Assembly: GCA_944320135.1 (NCBI GenBank)
Contig: CALUGI010000004.1
Span: 62,001-126,000, forward strand
Length of the DNA stretch: 64,000 nucleotides
Origin: an uncultured Phocaeicola sp.
GTDB taxonomy: Bacteria; Bacteroidota; Bacteroidia; Bacteroidales; Bacteroidaceae
Reading direction: 5' to 3'
Shown: positions 27,184 to 37,205 of the stretch, piece after piece
Layout of the letters: every line of letters begins with the position of its first letter
Numbering within the stretch: position 1 is the stretch's first letter
Notes under the pieces: generated by a model
Databases searched by the model: none
What the model saw: the letters and a program-made list of their open reading frames with translations, nothing else
Told to the model about the DNA's origin: nothing
Made by a program: the position numbers and the translations under genes

Positions 27184-27294
27184 ATCCCCCGCATTTTGAC
27201 CGAAACACGCGCCTGTTTGGAGAAAAGCTCCCGCACGTCATCGGCAGAATCCGCCGGCGTTTTCCTAAAACCCCGGCAGGTTCAAGCAATAAAT
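27184..27294. repeat. Repeat array (copy 6) after ribF
   Basis: Four to five degenerate units in tandem: AAATCCCCCGCATTTTGACC, GAAACACGCGCCTGTTTGG, AAAGCTCCCGCACGTCATCG, GAATCCGCCGGCGTTTTCC, then AACCCCGGCAGGTTC. The period is 21-23 nt. Confidence 0.6.
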
Positions 27295-27372
27295 TGTCAT
27301 GCAAAAGACCGAAATCAAGAATTGCCGACAATAAATTAAGAGCAAAATGCCTGACAATTCAAGAATTATACG

Positions 27373-27380
27373 TAACTTTG
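27373..27380 (+). promoter_or_regulatory. -7 promoter element of the DEAD-box helicase
   Basis: TAACTTTG, 26 nt before the ATG. Confidence 0.55.
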
Positions 27381-27406
27381 CCGCGAATTTGATATTTAGA
27401 AACTGA

Positions 27407-29272
27407 ATGAAGACATTTGAAGAACTTGGCGTTTCACCTGAAATTCGCAAAGCCATCGAAGAAATGGGGTATGTAAGTCCCATGCCCGTACAAGAAGAAG
27501 TGATTCCTTACCTGTTGGGAAACGGTAATGACGTAGTAGCTCTGGCACAAACCGGAACTGGAAAAACAGCCGCATTTGGTCTGCCGCTGATTCAAAAAAT
27601 GGACGTGAAGCGTCGCGAGCCGCAAGCGCTGATACTTTGTCCGACCCGCGAACTCTGTCTGCAAATAGCCGGCGACCTGACCGACTATTCAAAGTATATA
27701 ACCGACTTGAAGATTCTGCCCGTTTACGGAGGTTCGTCAATCGAAAGCCAAATCCGCAGCCTCAAGAAAGGCGTGCATATCATTGTGGCCACTCCGGGCC
27801 GCCTGATCGATTTGATGGAACGCAAAGTGGCCAAACTTAAAACAATCAAGGATGTAGTCATGGACGAAGCGGACGAAATGCTGAACATGGGATTCACCGA
27901 CAGCATCAACGCCATCTTGGAACATGTGCCGCAAGACCGGAACACACTGATGTTCTCGGCCACCATGAGTCCCGAAATCTCAAAAATCGCAAAGACTTAT
28001 CTTCACGACGCAAAAGAAATTACAATCGGCGTGAAGAACGAAAGCACGAAAAACGTGCATCATATCGCATACATCGTACACGCCAAAGACAAATATCTTG
28101 CCCTCAAGCGTGTGGTTGACTTCTATCCGCAGATTTACGGAATCATTTTCTGCCGCACACGAAAGGAAACGCAGGAAATAGCCGACAAGCTGATGCAAGA
28201 CGGATACAACGCCGACTCGCTGCACGGCGACCTGAGCCAGGCTCAACGCGACCTGGTGATGCAGAAATTCCGCCAGCGCCATCTCCAGCTGCTGGTAGCC
28301 ACTGACGTGGCCGCACGCGGACTCGACGTAAACGACCTGACACATGTCATCAATTACGGCCTTCCTGAAGATACTGAAAGCTACACTCACCGAAGCGGAC
28401 GTACCGGACGCGCCGGAAAGACGGGTATCTCCATCGCCATTATCAACCTGCGCGAAAAAGGAAAGATGCGCCAGATTGAACGCATCATCAACAAGAAGTT
28501 CGAAGTCAGTGCGCTGCCTACAGGAAAGGAAATCTGCGAACAGCAGTTAGTCAAAGTTATTGATGAAATCGAAAAGGTAAAAGTAGACGAAGAAGAAATC
28601 GAAACGTTCCTGCCGAGCATTTACCGCAAGTTCGAATGGCTGAGCAAGGAAGACCTCATCAAGCGCGTGGTTTCGATGGAATTCAACCGTTTCTTGGACT
28701 ATTACAAGAACGCGCCTGAAATCGACCAGCCAAGCGCTTCCGAAAAAGCGGAAAAAGAAAAGAAAGAACGCGGCAAATCGCGCAAAGAGCGCGGAGAAAG
28801 AAGCCGGAAAGCCGAAAAAGGATACACTCGCTGCTTCCTGAACCTCGGAAAAACCGACGGATTCTATGCCAACCAGATTATCGACCTGATCAACCACAAC
28901 GTCAAGAACGAACGCATCCAGATAGGACGAATCGACTTGATGCAGAACTTCTCGTTTGTAGAGGTTATCAACTCTCAAGCCTCACTCCTTCTGAAGGCTT
29001 TGAACAAAGTCACCCTGAAGAACGGACGCAAGGTCGTATTGGAAGTGGCCAGCGACAACGAAGGGAACAGCGACAAGAGCGGAAAGAAACGCGAACGCGC
29101 AGAAAGAGGAAGCAAGAGAAGCGAAGGTTCCAAAAAGTCGAAGTCGGCCGAACCCGCTTCGTCCCACAAAATGAAAAAAGACGACTGGATGCAATTCTTC
29201 GACCACGAAAACCTGTCTGACAACGGCAGCGAATGGTGGGAAAAACCAAGCAAGAAAAAGAAGAAGAAATAA
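27407..29272 (+). CDS. DEAD-box RNA helicase (DeaD/CsdA-like)
   Basis: A 621-residue ATP-dependent RNA helicase. The Q motif is followed by AQTGTGKTAAF, PTRELCLQ, TPGRLIDL, DEADEML, SATM and HRSGRTGRAGKTG, giving the two RecA domains (about residues 1-370). A DbpA/CsdA-type RNA-binding domain lies at about 470-545, and the tail is rich in Lys, Arg and Ser. Such enzymes help ribosome assembly and growth in the cold. The gene is monocistronic or cotranscribed with the small lipoprotein 23 nt downstream. Confidence 0.93.
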   Translation: MKTFEELGVSPEIRKAIEEMGYVSPMPVQEEVIPYLLGNGNDVVALAQTGTGKTAAFGLPLIQKMDVKRREPQALILCPTRELCLQIAGDLTDYSKYITDLKILPVYGGSSIESQIRSLKKGVHIIVATPGRLIDLMERKVAKLKTIKDVVMDEADEMLNMGFTDSINAILEHVPQDRNTLMFSATMSPEISKIAKTYLHDAKEITIGVKNESTKNVHHIAYIVHAKDKYLALKRVVDFYPQIYGIIFCRTRKETQEIADKLMQDGYNADSLHGDLSQAQRDLVMQKFRQRHLQLLVATDVAARGLDVNDLTHVINYGLPEDTESYTHRSGRTGRAGKTGISIAIINLREKGKMRQIERIINKKFEVSALPTGKEICEQQLVKVIDEIEKVKVDEEEIETFLPSIYRKFEWLSKEDLIKRVVSMEFNRFLDYYKNAPEIDQPSASEKAEKEKKERGKSRKERGERSRKAEKGYTRCFLNLGKTDGFYANQIIDLINHNVKNERIQIGRIDLMQNFSFVEVINSQASLLLKALNKVTLKNGRKVVLEVASDNEGNSDKSGKKRERAERGSKRSEGSKKSKSAEPASSHKMKKDDWMQFFDHENLSDNGSEWWEKPSKKKKKK

Positions 29273-29295
29273 ACAATAAGTGATAAAGTGACGAG

Positions 29296-29658
29296 ATGAA
29301 AAGGTTCGTATTTATTCTGGCTATAATATTGTCAATAATCACCTTTACTTCCTGCTCGAAAAAAGATGATGATTCATCAATCAAAACAGAACTTATAGGC
29401 GTATGGAAAGAATATGGGAATAGATTAACCAAAACTTCTCATATTGAACTGAAGGCCGATGGTACTGGCGCACAATGGGTGGAAAATCTCGGAATGGTAG
29501 ACAAAGACAGTAAGATAAACTTTGTATGGAGTTCCACAGAGAATGAAATTATAATCATAATAGAAGAAAGAGGAAGTGAGACAATAAAATACATGTTTAG
29601 AAATGGGAAATTATACCTTTCAACTGACGAAAACACTATCGTGTATATAAAAGAATAA
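29296..29658 (+). CDS. Small lipoprotein, lipocalin-like
   Basis: A 120-residue lipoprotein: the signal MKRFVFILAIILSIITFTSC gives the lipidated Cys, then a Ser/Asp-rich linker and a beta-rich domain starting ELIGVWKEYG, the GxW pattern of lipocalin-like Bacteroides lipoproteins. Function unknown. The gene is far more AT-rich than its neighbours, suggesting recent acquisition or weak selection. A strong hairpin follows. Confidence 0.75.
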   Translation: MKRFVFILAIILSIITFTSCSKKDDDSSIKTELIGVWKEYGNRLTKTSHIELKADGTGAQWVENLGMVDKDSKINFVWSSTENEIIIIIEERGSETIKYMFRNGKLYLSTDENTIVYIKE

Positions 29659-29671
29659 GTTCAAACATAAC

Positions 29672-29714
29672 AATAAAGAGGGTGTATCGTAATGAACGAT
29701 GTGCCCTCTTTATT
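29672..29714. terminator. Bidirectional terminator between the lipoprotein and DUF389 genes
   Basis: AATAAAGAGGG (29672-29682) pairs perfectly with CCCTCTTTATT (29704-29714), with A and T runs on both strands; it serves both convergent genes. Confidence 0.75.
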
Positions 29715-29721
29715 TAATCCG

Positions 29722-31077
29722 TCATTCAACAATCAGATGCACCTTCTCCGCTCCTGTGCGGGCCTTCAGCCAACTGAACATCTTGTCCCTCTCCTGCTTG
29801 GAAGGAGCATGTCCACAACCGATGATGGCAAACGTAACCGTATCCATCCGTGTGCTGTCCACTGCAAGCTGCAGGCTCTTGGAAATAGAGATAGTCCTCA
29901 CCATAGGGAAAAGCACCTTCATCTCCTTACCCATCCTCATATCCACTTGAGAGCCGCTGAAAGAATCCAAAGCCCTCCGCAAGGAATCCAATTCGGCACG
30001 CTGGTCAGACAACTGCTTTTCGCTGTTGCGGTAAAAATCCTCCATCACCATCGACTTGATATTGCTGATATCCAACGCATGGTCATTGCCTATTCCTTGG
30101 AAAACCACTAATTTCGTATTGTCAAGATTGTACTCTTCCAAACGGTTTCGGGCTTCTGCAATCTGATTCTCCGGGATTTCCTTGCCTACAAGCACTACCC
30201 GTATCTCATGCTTGTCATACGAAATCTCCCTGTTCAGAATCTGAGAATCCGGAAATTGCAGTTCTTGAGTGATAAAACGGTTGGCAGAGGTCTGGTAAAG
30301 AGTCTCCCGGACAATATTATACGTAAGATACACTGCCGGACACATGGTAGCAATAGTTATCCATACGATGTAACGCTTGACCATCCTTTCGCGCTCCTTG
30401 TCAACAAACTGCTTGCGTTCGAAACGCATCACCCGCACCCCTATATAGGTAGCAAGGCTGATAAACACCGAATTGATAAAGTACAAATAGAAAGCTCCCA
30501 AGAAATACAGCAGATTGCCCGTAGCCAATCCGAATCCGGCCGTACATAGGGGAGGCATCAATGCCGTAGCGATAGCCACACCCGGAATCACGTTCCCCTT
30601 TTCCTTAGTAGCCAGAGCCACTATACCCGCCAGACCGCCCATCAAAGCGATGAACACGTCATAAATAGTGGGCGAAGTGCGGGCAAGCAGTTCCGACTGA
30701 ACCTCATCGAGCGGAGTAAACAAGAAATAAAGCGTAGCCGTCACCACACTGAACAATGTGGCTACAGCATAACTCTTCAACGAACGCTTCATCAGTTCAA
30801 AGTCGTTCAAACCGATAGAGAGGCCGATACCCATAGTCGGGCCCATAAGGGGAGAAATCAGCATCGCACCGATGATTACCGCCGTCGAATTGACGTTCAA
30901 TCCCAACGAAGCAATGACCGTAGCAAATATCAGAATCCACAGATTCGTGCCTTTAAACTCAACTCCGTTACGGATATACTCCACGGTCACTTGCTCGTCT
31001 TCCTTGCTCCGATGCAGGTCAAGATACTCTTTCAGGAATTTGCGAAACAAAAAGTTCCGTTTGTTGTCCAGTCTCAT
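29722..31077 (-). CDS. DUF389 membrane protein
   Basis: About 451 residues. The N-terminal membrane half (about residues 35-240) has the DUF389 motifs IIGAMLISPLMGPTMGIG and AIATALMPPLCTAGFGLATG, with five to six hydrophobic segments. A soluble C-terminal half follows (about 270-450). Function unknown; transport has been proposed for the family. I prefer the ATG at 31077 over the GTG at 31083. The box TAAATTTG (31085-31092) would leave almost no leader, so the promoter is uncertain. Confidence 0.85.
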   Translation of the reverse strand: MRLDNKRNFLFRKFLKEYLDLHRSKEDEQVTVEYIRNGVEFKGTNLWILIFATVIASLGLNVNSTAVIIGAMLISPLMGPTMGIGLSIGLNDFELMKRSLKSYAVATLFSVVTATLYFLFTPLDEVQSELLARTSPTIYDVFIALMGGLAGIVALATKEKGNVIPGVAIATALMPPLCTAGFGLATGNLLYFLGAFYLYFINSVFISLATYIGVRVMRFERKQFVDKERERMVKRYIVWITIATMCPAVYLTYNIVRETLYQTSANRFITQELQFPDSQILNREISYDKHEIRVVLVGKEIPENQIAEARNRLEEYNLDNTKLVVFQGIGNDHALDISNIKSMVMEDFYRNSEKQLSDQRAELDSLRRALDSFSGSQVDMRMGKEMKVLFPMVRTISISKSLQLAVDSTRMDTVTFAIIGCGHAPSKQERDKMFSWLKARTGAEKVHLIVE

Positions 31078-31100
31078 AATCACGCAAATTTATTTTCATT

Positions 31101-32588
31101 TTACTTGAAGAAACGATTGATGAAAGGAATTGCACGCAAAGGCAGGTCTCTCTTGACGATGAAAGCCACGAACGCCAGAACCACCAACGTATGGAAAGCC
31201 AAACGCCACCAGAATCCTGACACAGGCACTGACAAAAGCACGAACAAGACCGCAGCCAAGACCAGATAGACCGCCATATCCTTCAGCGGATAACTGACCG
31301 GATATTTCTTCTGGCCGATGACAAACGACAACAACGTAATCACGCCATAGCCTGCTACAGAGGCCCAAGCCGAAGCTACATAACCATACTTCGGCACGAG
31401 CCACACGTTCAACGCCAATATCACCGCACAACCTATCAACGAGAAATAAGCGCCCCATCGGGTCTCGTCGGTCAGCTTGTACCAGAAAGAAAGGTTGAAG
31501 TAGATGCCTTTGAATATCTCCGCCACCATCACGACCGCCACCACGCTCAACCCTTCCCAATAGTCGCGGGCAACCATATACTTCAGAATGTCCATATAGC
31601 CCATTACGGCAAGAAAGGCGAGCAATGAAAAGATGAAGAAATATTTCATCGCCGAAGCATACATCGCACGGTTGTCTCCTTCCTTGTTCTTCCCGAACAC
31701 AAAAGGCTCGTATGCGTAGCGGAATGCCTGGGTAAACACGGCCATTATCAAAGCGACTTTGCTTGCGGCGCTGTAAATGCCCAATTGCACCAGCCCTTCC
31801 TGACGGTCGTCAAAAAGGAAAGGATAAATCATCTTGTCGACGGTCTGGTTCAGAATGCCGACAACGCCGAACACCAAGATGGGGAACGAATAGCCGACCA
31901 TCCGCTTCATCAACGCCTTGTCGGGCCGATAAGAGAAGCCTCTCAGTTCGGGTATGAAGAAAAACATCTGAAGGCACGACATAATCAGGTTCGACACGAA
32001 GATGTATCCTACCAAATACTGAGGATCGTAGAACCACGACACCGTTTCGGGAGCATGTTCGTTCAGCCAAGGGCACAGCAGCAGGAAGAAGATGTTCAGC
32101 AGGATGTTTCCGATGATGTTCAGCAGCTTGATTGCCGCAAACTTCATCGGACGCTTCTTGTAGCGGAGATAGGCGAAAGGAATGCACTGAAACGCATCGA
32201 GCGCCACCACAACCACCATCATCCCCACGTAATCGGGATGGTCGGGATATTCGAGCAACGCCGATATAGGATGCAGAAACGCCATACACGCCGCCACGAA
32301 CAGAAGCGACAAGCCGCCCACGAACAGGAGCGAGTTGGCATACACCTTTTCCGGCCGTTCGCCCTTCTTGTTGGCGAAGCGGAAAAAGCCCGTCTCCATC
32401 CCGAACGTCAGCAGCACCAGAATCAATGCCGTATAAGCATACACGTTCGACACCACGCCGTATCCTCCCGAAGCCGCAGGAAGCACCGCCGTATAAAGGG
32501 GCACGAGCAGATAGTTCAGGAACCTCCCCAGAATGCTGCTCACCCCATAGATGGCAGTATCTTTCACCAATGATTTCATTCCGGCCAT
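31101..32588 (-). CDS. Polysaccharide flippase-like membrane protein (MATE/Wzx superfamily)
   Basis: About 495 residues with twelve to fourteen predicted membrane helices and the N-terminal pattern MKSLVKDTAIYGVSSILGRF of Wzx/oligosaccharide flippases. It probably moves lipid-linked sugars across the inner membrane. Start choice: a TTG at 32600 overlaps the ruvB stop, but the ATG at 32588 (MAGMKSLVKD) matches the conserved N-terminus. It is the second gene of a unit with ruvB, an unusual but tight pairing that implies readthrough rather than shared function. Confidence 0.85.
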   Translation of the reverse strand: MAGMKSLVKDTAIYGVSSILGRFLNYLLVPLYTAVLPAASGGYGVVSNVYAYTALILVLLTFGMETGFFRFANKKGERPEKVYANSLLFVGGLSLLFVAACMAFLHPISALLEYPDHPDYVGMMVVVVALDAFQCIPFAYLRYKKRPMKFAAIKLLNIIGNILLNIFFLLLCPWLNEHAPETVSWFYDPQYLVGYIFVSNLIMSCLQMFFFIPELRGFSYRPDKALMKRMVGYSFPILVFGVVGILNQTVDKMIYPFLFDDRQEGLVQLGIYSAASKVALIMAVFTQAFRYAYEPFVFGKNKEGDNRAMYASAMKYFFIFSLLAFLAVMGYMDILKYMVARDYWEGLSVVAVVMVAEIFKGIYFNLSFWYKLTDETRWGAYFSLIGCAVILALNVWLVPKYGYVASAWASVAGYGVITLLSFVIGQKKYPVSYPLKDMAVYLVLAAVLFVLLSVPVSGFWWRLAFHTLVVLAFVAFIVKRDLPLRAIPFINRFFK

Positions 32589-32596
32589 ACGCTCAC

Positions 32597-33622
32597 TCAA
32601 TCAAATAAAGTCCGTTCTATCGTATATTTGTTCTTGCCTAAATGCCTGTAGGCCAAGTCGGTCACTTCCCGTCCTCGCGGAGTGCGCTTCAAGAAGCCTT
32701 CCTTTATCAGGAAAGGCTCGTACACTTCTTCCAGCGTGCCGGGGTCTTCGCCCAAAGCCGTGGCGATGGTGGTCAAACCCACCGGCCCGCCCTTGAACTT
32801 GTCGATAATCGTACACAGAATCTTGTTGTCGATTTCGTCCAGTCCGTAGCGGTCGATGTTGAGCGCCTCCAACGCATACCGGGCTATCTCCACATCGATG
32901 CGCCCCGACCCTTTCACTTGGGCAAAGTCGCGCACGCGCCTTAACAAGGCGTTGGCGATACGTGGCGTACCCCGGCTTCTTGAAGCGATTTCCCCGGCCG
33001 CGTCCGTATCGCAAGGCACTCCTAAAATCCCGGCAGAGCGCAGAATGATGCGCGCCAGCACCGAATCGTCGTAATACTCCAAATGAAGGTTGATGCCGAA
33101 ACGGGCGCGGAGCGGAGCTGTCAGCAGACCGCTGCGCGTGGTGGCCCCCACTAATGTGAAAGGGTTCAAGTCGATTTGTATGCTGCGGGCGGAAGGGCCT
33201 TTGTCAATCATGATGTCGATGTGGTAGTCCTCCATTGCAGAATAAAGATATTCTTCAACTACCGGACTCAGACGATGTATTTCATCGATGAAAAGCACGT
33301 CGTTCGGCTCCAGGCTGGTCAGCACGCCCGCCAAATCGCCGGGCTTGTCGAGCACAGGGCCTGAAGTGACTTTGAATCCCACCCCCAGTTCGTTGGCGAT
33401 GATGTTGCTCAACGTGGTCTTTCCCAATCCGGGAGGCCCGTGAAGCAGCACATGGTCTAAAGCCTCCGCACGCAAACGGGCGGCTTTCACGAAAATGCGC
33501 AGATTGTCGACCACCTTGTCCTGCCCGCTGAAGTCCTCGAACTGGAGCGGACGCAAGGCATTCTCGAAATCCCGCTCCTTTCCCATCGGTTTGTAGTCGC
33601 GTATGTCAAACTGTTCTTCCAT
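32597..33622 (-). CDS. ruvB: Holliday junction ATP-dependent helicase
   Basis: A 341-residue AAA+ motor that drives RuvA-bound branch migration. Walker A is [11 protein letters not shown], Walker [10 protein letters not shown], sensor and arginine-finger region [17 protein letters not shown], and the C-terminal winged helix has [17 protein letters not shown]. Length is normal. A -7 box TAATTTTG at 33643-33650 lies 21 nt upstream. Confidence 0.97.
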   Translation of the reverse strand: MEEQFDIRDYKPMGKERDFENALRPLQFEDFSGQDKVVDNLRIFVKAARLRAEALDHVLLHGPPGLGKTTLSNIIANELGVGFKVTSGPVLDKPGDLAGVLTSLEPNDVLFIDEIHRLSPVVEEYLYSAMEDYHIDIMIDKGPSARSIQIDLNPFTLVGATTRSGLLTAPLRARFGINLHLEYYDDSVLARIILRSAGILGVPCDTDAAGEIASRSRGTPRIANALLRRVRDFAQVKGSGRIDVEIARYALEALNIDRYGLDEIDNKILCTIIDKFKGGPVGLTTIATALGEDPGTLEEVYEPFLIKEGFLKRTPRGREVTDLAYRHLGKNKYTIERTLFD

Positions 33623-33642
33623 CCATTCTGTAATAAACTATG

Positions 33643-33650
33643 CAAAATTA
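33643..33650 (-). promoter_or_regulatory. -7 promoter element of ruvB
   Basis: Minus strand TAATTTTG, exact TAnnTTTG match. Confidence 0.5.
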
Positions 33651-33683
33651 AAAATATCCGCGAAGAAAAAAGAAGGAATGTCG

Positions 33684-33691
33684 TATATTTG
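33684..33691 (+). promoter_or_regulatory. -7 promoter element of the ferredoxin-mnmA operon
   Basis: TATATTTG, 131 nt before the ATG at 33823. The long leader that results is filled by a repeat array. Confidence 0.45.
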
Positions 33692-33709
33692 TTTTTTGAA
33701 CTTGAGCAA

Positions 33710-33800
33710 ACGAAGAAACGCCGGCGGATTCCGGCAGAAACGCGCCGACGCTTCAAGCGGAAGACGGGCAGGCTTCTCCAAAAGCCGACCGGATGCTCAA
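33710..33800. repeat. Repeat array (copy 7) in the 5' leader of the ferredoxin gene
   Basis: Three to four units: GAAACGCCGGCGGATTCCGG, GAAACGCGCCGACGCTTCAAG, GAAGACGGGCAGGCTTCTCC, then AGCCGACCGGATGCTC. It is the clearest member in an apparent 5' untranslated region. Confidence 0.55.
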
Positions 33801-33822
33801 CCACCTGCTAACGACTGACTTT

Positions 33823-34605
33823 ATGAAGACATTGACCACAACCCGAATCGTCTATTTCTCGCCCACGCATACGTCCGAGAAAATAGCCCGCGCCATCGCC
33901 GAAGGCATCGGCATGGCACGGAGGATAGAAACAGACCTCACCCTCGACGAGGATTCCTCGCCCATTGAGATTGACAACGAACTGACCGTGCTGGCCGCTC
34001 CCGTCTACGGAGGGAGGGTGGCTCCCGTCGCTTTGGAACGCATGAAGCGGCTGAGGGGGAACCGGTCACCCGCCATACTTGCCGTGGTCTACGGAAACCG
34101 GGACTACGAAGACGCGCTGATAGAGCTGCGCGACACGGCAATCGGCTTGGGATTTGTCCCCCTTTCCGCAGGAGCATTCGTGGGAGAGCACAGCTACAGC
34201 ACGCCCGAACTCCCCATCGCGGCAGGACGACCCGACAAGTCCGACCTGCAAACCGCTCGTCTTTTCGGACTTGACAGCTTAAAGAAATGGACTTGTGCGG
34301 ACATCTCCGAGCCGCTCTACGTAAAAGGGAACGTCCCTTACAAGACAATCGTCCACGGACAGCCGACAAGCCCCGCGTGCAACGAAAACTGTTTCGCCTG
34401 CGGCGAATGCATCGAAGTATGTCCCACCCATGCCGTCCGCCTGTCGGACGACGGAAGCCGGATAGAAACGGACGCCTCGCGGTGTATCAAATGCTGCGCC
34501 TGCGTGAAGGTATGCCCCCACCGCGCCCGCACCTTCTACAGTCCGTTTGCCGCCATGCTTCACGAGAAATTCAGCTCGCGGCGCGAACCCGAACTGTTCT
34601 TCTGA
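33823..34605 (+). CDS. EFR1-type flavodoxin/ferredoxin protein
   Basis: About 260 residues. An N-terminal flavodoxin-like domain starts [20 protein letters not shown], and two 4Fe-4S motifs follow: [16 protein letters not shown] and [12 protein letters not shown]. Such proteins carry electrons, but the partner is unknown. It lies 25 nt before mnmA copy 2, so electron supply to a tRNA thiolation step is possible. The start at 33823 is the Met next to the conserved fold; a longer frame adds ten non-conserved residues. Confidence 0.85.
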   Translation: MKTLTTTRIVYFSPTHTSEKIARAIAEGIGMARRIETDLTLDEDSSPIEIDNELTVLAAPVYGGRVAPVALERMKRLRGNRSPAILAVVYGNRDYEDALIELRDTAIGLGFVPLSAGAFVGEHSYSTPELPIAAGRPDKSDLQTARLFGLDSLKKWTCADISEPLYVKGNVPYKTIVHGQPTSPACNENCFACGECIEVCPTHAVRLSDDGSRIETDASRCIKCCACVKVCPHRARTFYSPFAAMLHEKFSSRREPELFF

Positions 34606-34630
34606 CGTTTACAGACAAACCAAAGGAATC

Positions 34631-35776
34631 ATGGACAGAAAGAGAGTATTGGTGGGCATGAGCGGAGGGATAGACAGTTCTTCCGTCTGCATCATGCTCC
34701 AAGAACAAGGATACGAAGTGGTAGGAGTCACCATGCGGACGTGGGACGTGCCTTCTCATTTCTCATCGCCCGACCAGGAGCAGCCGGACGAGGTGCTGGA
34801 AGCGCAGGCTTTGGCGGCACGGTTAGGCATCGAGCACCATGTGGCCGACATGAGAAAGGAGTTCAAAGACGTGATTGTCCGCTATTTCATCGACGAATAC
34901 ATGCGCGGACGGACTCCCAACCCGTGCGTCATGTGCAATCCGCTTTTCAAGGAGCGCATCCTCTGCGAGTGGGCCGACCGCACCGGATGCGCATGGATTG
35001 CAACCGGCCATTATTGCCGCTTAGAAGACATCGGCGGATACCGCTATATCGTGACAGGCGATGACCCCGCCAAAGACCAATCGTACTTCCTTTGGAAACT
35101 CCCCCAAGAGATTCTGAAACGGATGCTGTTCCCGTTGGGAGGAATGACCAAGGCAGACGTGCGCCAATACCTTGCTTCGAAGGGCTTCGAGGCGAAAGCA
35201 AAGGGAGGGGAAAGCATGGAAATCTGCTTTATCGACAGGGACTACCGGGATTTTCTGAGGGAGCATTGCCCGGACATCGACGAGAGGATAGGGCCGGGAT
35301 GGTTCGTAGACAGCAAAGGGCTCAAGTTAGGACAACACAAAGGGTTCGCCTATTATACTGTCGGCCAACGGAAAGGATTGGAAATCGCATTGGGAAGACC
35401 GATGTACGTGCTGAAAATCAACCCGCAGAAGAACACGGTCATGCTGGGCGACGCCGATATGCTGAAGACCGAGTATATGCTTGTAGAAGACGTACATGCC
35501 GTCAATCCGGAAGAACTGCTCTCGTGCGAAAGCCTGTCGGTACGTATCCGCTACCGAAGCCGCCCCATACCCTGCCGCATCGCCAAAGTGGACGATACGC
35601 ATCTGCTCGTAAAATTCATGGAAGCGGCTTCGTCCGTCACTCCGGGGCAGTCGGCTGTATTCTACAACCGCAACCGGGTTATCGGCGGCGGGTTTATAGC
35701 TTTCCAGCAAGGGGTGAAGAAACTGGCGAAAGAATGCCGCGAGGCTTTCCGGGAAACGCGCCCGGATTTTCAATGA
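34631..35776 (+). CDS. mnmA: tRNA-specific 2-thiouridylase, paralogue 2
   Basis: About 381 residues. PP-loop [15 protein letters not shown], first catalytic Cys in [15 protein letters not shown], second in [14 protein letters not shown], then [11 protein letters not shown]. The ATG at 34631 follows the ferredoxin gene closely, so the two are cotranscribed. The last residues (about [13 protein letters not shown]) are encoded by repeat units and probably were appended by the repeat. It differs clearly from the paralogue at 10237-11292. Confidence 0.9.
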   Translation: MDRKRVLVGMSGGIDSSSVCIMLQEQGYEVVGVTMRTWDVPSHFSSPDQEQPDEVLEAQALAARLGIEHHVADMRKEFKDVIVRYFIDEYMRGRTPNPCVMCNPLFKERILCEWADRTGCAWIATGHYCRLEDIGGYRYIVTGDDPAKDQSYFLWKLPQEILKRMLFPLGGMTKADVRQYLASKGFEAKAKGGESMEICFIDRDYRDFLREHCPDIDERIGPGWFVDSKGLKLGQHKGFAYYTVGQRKGLEIALGRPMYVLKINPQKNTVMLGDADMLKTEYMLVEDVHAVNPEELLSCESLSVRIRYRSRPIPCRIAKVDDTHLLVKFMEAASSVTPGQSAVFYNRNRVIGGGFIAFQQGVKKLAKECREAFRETRPDFQ

Positions 35777-35808
35777 AACGGGCGGACGTTTTTACAACAC
35801 TCCCCCGA
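35745..35808. repeat. Repeat array (copy 8) running into the mnmA stop
   Basis: Units GGAAACGCGCCCGGATTTTC and GAAACGGGCGGACGTTTTT. The first lies in coding sequence; the stop codon lies between them. CGCCCG/CGGGCG can pair and a T5 run follows, so it also looks like the operon terminator. Confidence 0.6.
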
Positions 35809-35875
35809 AAACAAAGATTCGCGCTTCTTTGTAATATTTTTCGCCCAAAAATATAAAAATTGATTCCGATTGTCG

Positions 35876-35883
35876 TATTTTTG
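35876..35883 (+). promoter_or_regulatory. -7 promoter element of proA-argF'
   Basis: TATTTTTG, 26 nt before the proA ATG. Confidence 0.5.
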
Positions 35884-35909
35884 CGACAAGACGAACAAAA
35901 CGAGATAAT

Positions 35910-37157
35910 ATGGAACTGAACGAAATCTTTCAAGCTGTACAACTCGCCTCCCGCAAATTAGGAATGATGGAGGCGGACGAAGTGAACCGCATACTGCGGG
36001 CCGTTGCGGATGAAATCGAAGGCTCGATTGCGGAACTCTTGGCGGCCAACCGCCTCGACCTGGAGCGGATGGACGCGGCAAGCCCCAAATACGACCGTCT
36101 GAAGCTGACGGAAGCGCGCCTGCTCGAAATCGCCTCCAACATGCGCGACGTGGCGGAGCTGCCTTCGCCGGCGGGCATCGTGCTCGAAGAGCGGGTGCGC
36201 CCCAACGGGCTCCGGCTCCGGAAGGTCAGCGTGCCCTTCGGCGTCATCGGAGTCATCTACGAAGCCCGCCCGAACGTCAGCTTCGACGTGTTCTCCCTCT
36301 GCTTCAAGAGCGGGAATGCCTGCATACTGAAAGGCGGAAGCGACGCCGACAGCTCCAACCGCGCCATCGTTACGCTGATACGCCGCGTGCTGGAACGCTT
36401 CCATACCGACCCTTACGCAGCGGCGCTGCTTTCCTCTACCCGCGAGGCCGCCTCCGCCCTGCTCCATGCCGAGGGCTACGTCGACCTGATCATTCCGCGC
36501 GGAAGCGGAGAGCTGATACGCTTCGTCCGCCGGGAGGCGACCGTGCCCGTCATAGAAACGGGGGCCGGAATCTGCCATGCCTACTTCGACAAGGACGGGG
36601 ATACGGCGAAAGGGGCCGCCATCGTAAACAATGCCAAGACACGGCGGGTGAGCGTATGCAACGCGCTCGACTGTCTGCTGGTTCACAAGGCCCGGCTGGC
36701 CGACCTGCCCGCGCTGTGCGCCCCGCTCTCCCGGAGCCGCGTGGTGATTTATGCCGACGAACCCGCCTGGAAATCGCTGCACGGAAGCTATCCCGCCGAG
36801 CTGCTGGAACATGCGGACGAGCGCAGCTTCGGCACCGAATTCCAAGACTATAAAATGGCCGTCAAGACAGTAGAGGACGCAAGCGAGGCCGTATCGCACA
36901 TCTACGCCCACGGCTCGAAACACAGCGAAAGCATTGTGACGGAAAACAAGGAGACAGCCGACTTTTTCCTGCGCACGGTGGACGCGGCCTGCGTGTACGC
37001 GAATGCGCCCACGTCCTTCACCGACGGGGCGCAGTTCGGCCTGGGAGCGGAAATAGGCATCAGCACGCAGAAGCTCCACGCGCGGGGGCCGATGGGACTG
37101 CGCGAAATGACCACCTACAAGTGGCTCATCGAGGGAAACGGGCAGACGCGCCCGTGA
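35910..37157 (+). CDS. proA: Gamma-glutamyl phosphate reductase
   Basis: A 415-residue NADPH-dependent dehydrogenase producing glutamate-5-semialdehyde for proline synthesis. The aldehyde-dehydrogenase-like fold has [33 protein letters not shown], and the catalytic Cys in [15 protein letters not shown] (near residue 250). The C-terminal [20 protein letters not shown] is typical. It is 48 nt upstream of argF', so proline and arginine precursors are made from one transcript. Confidence 0.96.
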   Translation: MELNEIFQAVQLASRKLGMMEADEVNRILRAVADEIEGSIAELLAANRLDLERMDAASPKYDRLKLTEARLLEIASNMRDVAELPSPAGIVLEERVRPNGLRLRKVSVPFGVIGVIYEARPNVSFDVFSLCFKSGNACILKGGSDADSSNRAIVTLIRRVLERFHTDPYAAALLSSTREAASALLHAEGYVDLIIPRGSGELIRFVRREATVPVIETGAGICHAYFDKDGDTAKGAAIVNNAKTRRVSVCNALDCLLVHKARLADLPALCAPLSRSRVVIYADEPAWKSLHGSYPAELLEHADERSFGTEFQDYKMAVKTVEDASEAVSHIYAHGSKHSESIVTENKETADFFLRTVDAACVYANAPTSFTDGAQFGLGAEIGISTQKLHARGPMGLREMTTYKWLIEGNGQTRP

Positions 37158-37205
37158 AACAGCACCCGTTCATCCTGAAAAAACGAACCAATTATATTTT
37201 CAATC

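Noticed and set aside
31085-31092. TAAATTTG box as the DUF389 promoter
   Set aside because: It would leave almost no leader before the ATG at 31077; kept only as a comment because chance matches are common in AT-rich gaps.
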